Source of the DNA: Alistipes sp.
GTDB lineage: Bacteria > Bacteroidota > Bacteroidia > Bacteroidales > Rikenellaceae
Assembly: GCA_017391185.1 (NCBI GenBank)
Contig: JAFOZN010000225.1
Span: 1-11,130, forward strand
Reading direction: 5' to 3'
DNA: 11,130 nucleotides
Shown here one piece after another: positions 5,686 through 11,130 of the stretch (positions are counted from its first letter, which is position 1; every line of letters begins with the position of its first letter). The position numbers and the translations under genes are program-made. A model generated the notes under the pieces. It was given only the letters and a program-made list of their open reading frames with translations, made no database searches and was not told the DNA's origin.

Positions 5686-7656
5686 ATGAGAAAACTAATA
5701 TTTTCATTCTTTTTGTTGTTCAGTGCGCTCACACTTCATGCACAGCAGCATAACATGGTGATTCAAGCAGACCAGATCGGAGCTCAGATTCAGCCTACGA
5801 TGTATGGACTTTTCTTCGAAGATATCAACTACGGAGCAGATGGAGGTCTGTATGCCGAGTTGGTGAAAAATCGCTCTTTCGAGTTCCCTCAGAATCTGAT
5901 GGGATGGGTAACATTTGGCAACGTAAAGTTGATGAACGATGGCCCCTTTGAGCGTAATCCACATTATGTACGCTTGGGCAACTCTGGACATGGACACAAA
6001 CACACAGGTCTGGAGAACGAGGGTTTCTTCGGTATCGGAGTAAAGAAGGGTGCTGAGTATCGTTTCTCGGTTTGGGCACGCGGCCAGAAACAGCGTATCC
6101 GCGTGGAGCTGATCAAAAACAGCACCATGGAGGAGAATCAGGTCTTTGCAGCTCGCGATTTGGAGATTGACTCTAAGGAGTGGAAGAAGTATGAAATCAC
6201 TCTGCGTTCTAATCTCACCGAGCCTAAGGCACATCTTAGAATCTTCCTCACTTCGGGTGGCACGCTCGATTTGGAGCATATATCACTCTTCCCTGTTGAT
6301 ACATGGATGGGGCGTGAGAATGGACTAAGAAAGGATCTCGTGCAGGCTCTCTACGACATCAAGCCCGGCGTATTCCGCTTCCCTGGAGGATGTATTGTCG
6401 AGGGAACAGATCTTGAGACTCGCTACAATTGGAAAAATACGGTAGGCCCTATCGAGAATCGCCCGCTAAACGAGAATCGCTGGCACTACACATTCACTCA
6501 CCGTTTCTTCCCCGACTATTTCCAGAGCTACGGTTTGGGATTCTACGAATTCTTCCTGCTCTCGGAGGATATCGGTGCAGAGCCTCTGCCTATCTTAAAC
6601 TGCGGTCTTGCGTGCCAATTCCAGAACGGCAACCCAGAGGCTCACGTTGCAGTATGCGACTTGGAGCCATATATCCAAGATGCCATCGACCTGATCGAGT
6701 TTGCCAACGGCGATACATCTACCACTTGGGGTAAGTTGCGTGCTGATATGGGACACCCTGAGCCTTTCAACCTCAAATTCTTGGGTATCGGCAACGAGCA
6801 GTGGGGCAAGGAGTATCCAGAGCGTCTCAAACCATTTGTGGAGGCTCTGCGCAAGGCTCATCCAGAGATTAAGATCGTGGGTAGCTCAGGCCCTAACTCT
6901 GAGGGTGATCAGTTCGAATACCTATGGCCAGAGATGAAGAAGCTTGAGGTAGATTTGGTCGATGAGCACTTCTACCGCCCTGAGGCTTGGTTCCTTAATT
7001 CGGGTATGCGCTACGACTCTTACGACAGAAATGGACCTAAGGTTTTCGCTGGAGAGTATGCTTGTCATGGTCGTGGCAAGAAGTGGAATCACTTCAACGC
7101 TGCATTGATGGAGGCAGCCTTTATGACTAACTTGGAGCGCAATGCCGATATCGTACATATGGCTACCTACGCACCACTCTTCGCTCATGTCGAGGGTTGG
7201 CAGTGGCGTCCCGACATGATCTGGTTTGACAACCTTCGCTCGGTACGCACATGTAGCTACTACGTTCAGCAGCTTTACGCTCTAAATAAGGGTACAAATG
7301 TAGTCCCACTCAATATGGATGGTAAGCCCGTAGCTGGTGTAGAGGGTCAAGATGGACTCTTTGCCAGCGCAGTATGGGATGCCGAGAGCGGTTGTTACAT
7401 TGTCAAGGTTATCAACACATCCAACAAGCCTCAGCCAGTAGAGCTTAGCTTCGCAGGACTCGGCAAGAAGGAGTCACTCGCAGATGGTACTATTACTACA
7501 TTCCATAGCGACAATCCTGACTTGGACAATACGGTAGATAACCCTACCGCGATAATCCCTGTGGAGTCTAAGATCACGATCGAGGGCAATACACTCAAGA
7601 CCGAAGTAGGTGCCAAGAGCTTTGCTATGTATAAGTTTAAGAAGATTAAAAAATAA
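5686..7656 (+). CDS. GH51 alpha-L-arabinofuranosidase, exported
   Basis: Retaining glycosidase that releases terminal alpha-L-arabinofuranose from arabinan, arabinoxylan or arabinogalactan side chains. The 656-residue protein starts with a signal peptide (hydrophobic residues 4-17, predicted cut near HAQ at 18-20), so it acts outside the cytoplasm. The typical opening YGLFFEDINYGADGGLYAELV is at about 40-60, the substrate-binding part of the GH51 fold. Residues of about 75-205 form a galactose-binding-like carbohydrate-binding module. The TIM barrel follows, with FRFPGGC at 230-236, the acid/base Glu371 in GIGNEQWG (367-374), and the nucleophile Glu457 in FAGEYA (454-459). About 535-655 is the usual C-terminal beta-sandwich. 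It lies 23 bases after the propeller gene and 4 bases before the GH35 gene. Arabinose released here would feed the araA-araB pathway encoded about 4 kb upstream. Family assignment is firm; polymer preference is not visible. Confidence 0.95.
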   Translation: MRKLIFSFFLLFSALTLHAQQHNMVIQADQIGAQIQPTMYGLFFEDINYGADGGLYAELVKNRSFEFPQNLMGWVTFGNVKLMNDGPFERNPHYVRLGNSGHGHKHTGLENEGFFGIGVKKGAEYRFSVWARGQKQRIRVELIKNSTMEENQVFAARDLEIDSKEWKKYEITLRSNLTEPKAHLRIFLTSGGTLDLEHISLFPVDTWMGRENGLRKDLVQALYDIKPGVFRFPGGCIVEGTDLETRYNWKNTVGPIENRPLNENRWHYTFTHRFFPDYFQSYGLGFYEFFLLSEDIGAEPLPILNCGLACQFQNGNPEAHVAVCDLEPYIQDAIDLIEFANGDTSTTWGKLRADMGHPEPFNLKFLGIGNEQWGKEYPERLKPFVEALRKAHPEIKIVGSSGPNSEGDQFEYLWPEMKKLEVDLVDEHFYRPEAWFLNSGMRYDSYDRNGPKVFAGEYACHGRGKKWNHFNAALMEAAFMTNLERNADIVHMATYAPLFAHVEGWQWRPDMIWFDNLRSVRTCSYYVQQLYALNKGTNVVPLNMDGKPVAGVEGQDGLFASAVWDAESGCYIVKVINTSNKPQPVELSFAGLGKKESLADGTITTFHSDNPDLDNTVDNPTAIIPVESKITIEGNTLKTEVGAKSFAMYKFKKIKK

Positions 7657-7660
7657 ATAG

Positions 7661-10048
7661 ATGACTATGCTAAAAAAACTCTCTCTACTGAGCATCACTC
7701 TGCTCACAACCGCAGCTATGCTCTTCGGCTCAATGGCTATGGCTCAAGCGCCAGCCAAAGGCTCTTTTGAAGCTGGCAAGGGTACATTCCTGCTCAACGG
7801 CAAACCTTTCGTAGTGAAGGCTGCCGAGCTTCACTACCCTCGTATCCCCAAACCATATTGGGATCAGCGCATCAAGCTCTGTAAGGCTTTGGGTATGAAT
7901 ACCGTCTGCTTGTATGTATTCTGGAATGCCCACGAGCAGCGTCCCGATGAATTTGACTTCACAGGTCAGCACGATTTGGCTGAGTTTTGCCGCCTATGCC
8001 AAGCCAACGGCATGTATGTAATCCTTCGTCCAGGTCCATATGTGTGTGCCGAGTGGGAGATGGGTGGTCTGCCTTGGTGGCTTCTCAAGAAGAAGGATAT
8101 TCGCCTTAGAGAGGATGATCCATACTTCTTGGAGCGTGTGGCTATCTTCGAGAAGAAGGTGGCAGAGCAGGTTGCTGGCCTGACAATCCAAAACGGAGGC
8201 CCTATCATCATGGTACAGGTCGAGAATGAGTATGGCTCGTATGGCGTAAACAAGAAATATGTTGCTGCCGTGCGCGACATCGTACGCGAGAATTTCGGCG
8301 AGGTGGCACTCTTCCAGTGCGATTGGGCTTCAAACTTTACAAACAATGGCTTGGATGATCTTATCTGGACAATGAACTTCGGTACAGGAGCCAACATCGA
8401 CCAGCAGTTTGCACGTCTGAAGAAACTCCGCCCCGACTCTCCGCTGATGTGTAGCGAGTTTTGGAGTGGATGGTTCGACAAATGGGGCGCAAACCACGAG
8501 ACACGCCCTGCAGCAGATATGATTGCAGGTATTGACGAGATGCTCTCAAAGGGTATTTCATTCAGCCTCTATATGACTCACGGCGGTACAAACTGGGGAC
8601 ATTGGGCAGGAGCTAACTCTCCGGGCTTTGCTCCAGATGTGACTTCATACGATTATGATGCTCCAATCAGCGAGTCGGGACAGACCACACCTAAGTATTG
8701 GGAGCTTCGCAAAGCATTGGCTAAGTATATGGACGGCAAGAAGCAGGCAAAGGTTCCTGCCTTAATCAAGCCTATCGCAATAGAGGAGTTCCAGTTCACC
8801 GAGATGGCACCTTTGTTTGAGAATCTGCCCGAGGCTAAGAGCAATGAGCCTTTGCGCACTATGGAGGAGTATGATCAGGGCTTCGGCTCGATGCTCTACC
8901 GCACTCGCCTACCAGAGATTCCTGCGGGAGCAAAATTACATTTGGAGGCGCACGACTATACTCAGATCTTCATCAATGGCAAGTACATCGGCAAGCTCGA
9001 CCGCCGCAATGGCGAGCGCGAGATTACACTCCCAGCGTGCGAGGAGGGCTCTCAGCTCGATATCTTGGTCGAGGCTATGGGACGTATCAACTTCGGCCGT
9101 GCGATCAAGGATTTCAAGGGTATTGTGTCGGATGTTAAGCTCCACTACGCACTCAACGATGGCAATGCCGAGGTGAGCGTTAATCTCAAAAACGGTTGGC
9201 AGGTATTCAACATCGAAGATACTTACGACCTCTACAAGAACATGAATTTCCAGCCTATCAAGTCTTTGGTAGATGACAAGGGACAACGCATCCCTGGAGT
9301 CTATCGCGCTACATTTAATGTCAAGAAGCCAAGCGACACGTTCCTTAACTTCGAGACTTGGGGCAAGGGCTTGGTATATGTCAATGGCCACGCTATGGGA
9401 CGTATTTGGGAGATCGGCCCTCAGCAGACGCTTTATATGCCTGGTTGCTGGTTAAAGAAGGGCGAGAACGAGATCATTGTATTCGATATCGTAGGCCCAC
9501 GTGAGGCTAAGTGTGAGGGTCTGGCCGAGCCTATCATCAACCAATTGCAGCAGGTCAAGCCTCTGATCCACCGCACCGAGGGCGAAACCCTCGACCTCAG
9601 CGCAGAGAATCCCGCACTCAAGGGTAGCTTCAAGGCAGGCAACGGTTGGCAGGAGCATAAGCTCACAACTCCTCAGAAGGGTCGCTACATCGCTCTGGAG
9701 GCACTCTCTTCACAGGATGGCAAGCCTATGGCATGTATTGCCGAGATGTATCTCTTGGACGAAAAGGGCGAGCGTCTTTCGCGCGAGCCTTGGGTAGTGA
9801 AGTATGCCGACAGCGAGTCTGTCGCACAGAACAACTGCAATGCCGACAAGATTTTCGACCTTCAGGAGTCAACTTATTGGAAGACCGAGGATGGTGTGAA
9901 GTTCCCACACTCTGTTGTGATTGATCTTGGTGCCGAGCACACAATCTCAGCAATCCAATACTTCCCACGTATGGAGGAGGGCGCTCCAGGCAGCATCAAG
10001 GAGTTTAAACTTTACATCAAGGGCGAGGAGTTCAAGATTAAGAAGTAA
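7661..10048 (+). CDS. GH35 beta-galactosidase with C-terminal discoidin-like domain, exported
   Basis: Retaining beta-galactosidase expected to remove terminal beta-galactosyl residues from glycans. The 795 residues begin with a signal peptide (Lys-Lys then a hydrophobic run to about 27, likely cut after AMA), without a lipobox. The GH35 TIM barrel spans about 36-350: FLLNGKPF at 43-50, RPGPYVCAEWEMGGLPWWL at 123-141, acid/base Glu190 in VQVENEYG (185-192), nucleophile Glu266 in CSEFW (264-268), and MTHGGTNWG at 305-313. Two jelly-roll domains follow at about 400-495 and 540-612, the latter with FETWGKGLVYVNGHAMGRIW. The end, about 640-795, resembles an F5/8 type C (discoidin) module, with VVIDLGAEHTISAIQYFPR at 752-770. 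The ATG is 4 bases after the GH51 stop; a second in-frame ATG lies 6 bases on and cannot be excluded as the start. The gene closes the operon and is followed by a strong hairpin. Probable substrates are galactan or arabinogalactan side chains, by context. Confidence 0.94.
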   Translation: MTMLKKLSLLSITLLTTAAMLFGSMAMAQAPAKGSFEAGKGTFLLNGKPFVVKAAELHYPRIPKPYWDQRIKLCKALGMNTVCLYVFWNAHEQRPDEFDFTGQHDLAEFCRLCQANGMYVILRPGPYVCAEWEMGGLPWWLLKKKDIRLREDDPYFLERVAIFEKKVAEQVAGLTIQNGGPIIMVQVENEYGSYGVNKKYVAAVRDIVRENFGEVALFQCDWASNFTNNGLDDLIWTMNFGTGANIDQQFARLKKLRPDSPLMCSEFWSGWFDKWGANHETRPAADMIAGIDEMLSKGISFSLYMTHGGTNWGHWAGANSPGFAPDVTSYDYDAPISESGQTTPKYWELRKALAKYMDGKKQAKVPALIKPIAIEEFQFTEMAPLFENLPEAKSNEPLRTMEEYDQGFGSMLYRTRLPEIPAGAKLHLEAHDYTQIFINGKYIGKLDRRNGEREITLPACEEGSQLDILVEAMGRINFGRAIKDFKGIVSDVKLHYALNDGNAEVSVNLKNGWQVFNIEDTYDLYKNMNFQPIKSLVDDKGQRIPGVYRATFNVKKPSDTFLNFETWGKGLVYVNGHAMGRIWEIGPQQTLYMPGCWLKKGENEIIVFDIVGPREAKCEGLAEPIINQLQQVKPLIHRTEGETLDLSAENPALKGSFKAGNGWQEHKLTTPQKGRYIALEALSSQDGKPMACIAEMYLLDEKGERLSREPWVVKYADSESVAQNNCNADKIFDLQESTYWKTEDGVKFPHSVVIDLGAEHTISAIQYFPRMEEGAPGSIKEFKLYIKGEEFKIKK

Positions 10049-10066
10049 GAATTTCTTATGATAAAG

Positions 10067-10102
10067 AAAAAGCAGTTGCAAACGTGTTTGCAACTGCTTT
10101 TT
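10067..10102. terminator. Bidirectional terminator between the GH35 and GH92 genes
   Basis: A perfect 16-bp stem, AAAAAGCAGTTGCAAA at 10067-10082 with TTTGCAACTGCTTTTT at 10087-10102, has a 4-base CGTG loop. The A-run and T-run at the base of the stem provide U-rich 3' ends on either strand. It lies 19 bases after the GH35 stop and 17 bases past the GH92 stop of the convergent gene, so it probably ends both transcripts. Confidence 0.88.
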
Positions 10103-10119
10103 GCATCATTACTATAATA

Positions 10120-11130
10120 CTAATACCAGAGCTTCTTCTCCTGCCCCATCACAAAGCGAAGTTCACCACCTGCAATCAGGTCATCGTGTGAGATCCAAGG
10201 CTTGCGATACTCCTTGCCGTTGAGCGTAACGCTCTGGATATATTTGTTCTGCTCTGAATTATTCTCGGCGATGATGGTAAACTCTCCACCCTTGACCTTA
10301 AGCTTAGCCTCATCCAAGATAGGAGAACCAAACCAATAGCGCGCACCTGCTGGCTCAACCTCATACAAACCCATAGCCGACATTACATACCAAGCCGACA
10401 TCTGACCTACATCCTCATTACCCGAAAGACCTGCCTCGCCATCGAAATAGAGCGTCTGCAACACCTCACGCACCTTGTCGGCACACTTCCAAGGCTCGCC
10501 CGCCAAAGCATACATATATATAGTATGGTGACTTGGCTCGTTACCATGAGCATACTGACCGATAAGTCCCGAAATATCGGCAGACTTATGCTCTCCCGAA
10601 ACCTCTGAGCTTACGGTAAAGAGCGAATCGAGTTTCTCGATCATAGCCTCCTTGCCACCAAAGCACTCTGCCAAACCCTCTACATCGTGAGGCACAAGCC
10701 ATGTATATTGCCATGCATTACCCTCGCAATAGTCATCTGCATTGTGATTTGAGTGGTATGGATCGAATGGCTCACGCCACTTGCCATCACTACTCTTAGG
10801 GCGGATAAAGCCTAACGACTTATCGAAATAGTGGCGGTAAGAGTGGCTACGAGAGGTAAAATACTTCTCATCCTCTTTATTACCCATACTGCGTGCGGCA
10901 GCGGCAGCGGCAGCGTCAGCAATGGCATACTCCATATCGAAGGCAACCGACTGAGTGGTCATCTTATCAAATGGGATAAAGCCATACTCCATTCTAAAGC
11001 CATTACCACGTCCTTTGTTCATAGCTGTGGTACGAATTGCCTTATATTCTCGATTAGGATCAATCTGGGTATCTCCCTTCACCAAAGCGTCAGCCACAGA
11101 GATCAAACCTGGATTTCCAACCATACAATC
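10120..11130 (-). CDS. GH92 alpha-mannosidase, C-terminal part (truncated by window end)
   Basis: Calcium-dependent inverting exo-alpha-mannosidase family that trims mannose from N-glycans or yeast-type mannan. About 336 codons are present; the frame stays open through 11130 (Asp-Cys before the first Met at 11124), so the N-terminal domain and most of the start lie outside the window. Visible GH92 landmarks are DCMVGNPG at the cut edge, EGNAWQYTW at about 10699-10725, HGNEPSHHTIY at 10516-10548 with the Glu thought to serve as acid, and GLSGNEDVGQMSAWYV at about 10384-10431 with the Asp of the catalytic base region. YWFGSPILDEAKL and the following strands form the C-terminal sandwich. A run of seven Ala at about 10894-10914 is encoded partly by a short hexamer repeat. 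The gene faces the arabinosidase/galactosidase operon and is transcribed separately, so its substrate may be unrelated to that of its neighbours. Confidence 0.95.
   Translation of the reverse strand, partial: DCMVGNPGLISVADALVKGDTQIDPNREYKAIRTTAMNKGRGNGFRMEYGFIPFDKMTTQSVAFDMEYAIADAAAAAAARSMGNKEDEKYFTSRSHSYRHYFDKSLGFIRPKSSDGKWREPFDPYHSNHNADDYCEGNAWQYTWLVPHDVEGLAECFGGKEAMIEKLDSLFTVSSEVSGEHKSADISGLIGQYAHGNEPSHHTIYMYALAGEPWKCADKVREVLQTLYFDGEAGLSGNEDVGQMSAWYVMSAMGLYEVEPAGARYWFGSPILDEAKLKVKGGEFTIIAENNSEQNKYIQSVTLNGKEYRKPWISHDDLIAGGELRFVMGQEKKLWY

Noticed and set aside
5704..6279. 191-codon minus-strand open frame opposite the GH51 gene
   Set aside because: It lies entirely within the well-supported GH51 coding region, with no leader and no family motif; treated as a shadow.
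7966..8481. 171-codon minus-strand open frame opposite the GH35 catalytic domain
   Set aside because: It overlaps the catalytic motifs of GH35 on the other strand and has the Ser/Arg-rich composition typical of a shadow frame.
9581..10048. Truncated GH35 C-terminus
   Set aside because: The discoidin-like module runs to a natural end followed directly by a terminator, and the total length is normal for exported GH35 enzymes of this type.
4046..11130. A full polysaccharide utilisation locus
   Set aside because: No SusC, SusD, hybrid two-component sensor or sigma/anti-sigma pair is visible, and the GH92 gene is on the opposite strand beyond a terminator, so the label is not supported within this window.

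Overview
The window looks like chromosomal DNA of a gut-type Bacteroidales bacterium; I cannot name the genus. The reasons are: A-rich leaders in place of clear Shine-Dalgarno sequences, two TAnnTTTG-type -7 promoter elements in the one divergent intergenic region, a gene content of secreted glycoside hydrolases next to arabinose catabolism, and a glutamine synthetase of the variant type I form that I associate with Bacteroides relatives.

Layout. (1) 1-1823, plus strand: the last 31 codons of what is very probably L-arabinose isomerase (araA), then a complete ribulokinase (araB). This is the tail of an L-arabinose operon. (2) 1842-1881: a long perfect hairpin between convergent genes, a likely bidirectional terminator. 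(3) 1880-3888, minus strand: a type I glutamine synthetase followed 2 bases later by msrA (methionine sulfoxide reductase A), apparently one transcript. (4) 3889-4045: a divergent promoter region with a TATCTTTG box on each strand and a TGCAAA-N3-TTTGCA palindrome in the glutamine synthetase leader. (5) 4046-10048, plus strand: a tight three-gene operon of exported carbohydrate-active enzymes, namely an unassigned beta-propeller glycosidase-like protein with a C-terminal beta-sandwich, a GH51 alpha-L-arabinofuranosidase, and a GH35 beta-galactosidase with a discoidin-like C-terminal domain. (6) 10067-10102: a second perfect bidirectional-type terminator hairpin. (7) 10120-11130, minus strand: the C-terminal part of a GH92 alpha-mannosidase that runs off the window.

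How the genes may work together (inference). The three exported enzymes would trim arabinofuranosyl and galactosyl residues from plant glycans such as arabinogalactan or pectin side chains, in the periplasm or at the cell surface. The araA-araB operon beside them would convert the freed L-arabinose to L-ribulose and L-ribulose 5-phosphate. No SusC/SusD pair, sensor or regulator lies in the window, so this is not a complete polysaccharide utilisation locus here. The most interesting item is the 538-residue propeller protein at 4046-5662, whose specificity I cannot assign and which leads the operon. I saw no RNA genes, insertion sequences, CRISPR arrays or phage genes.
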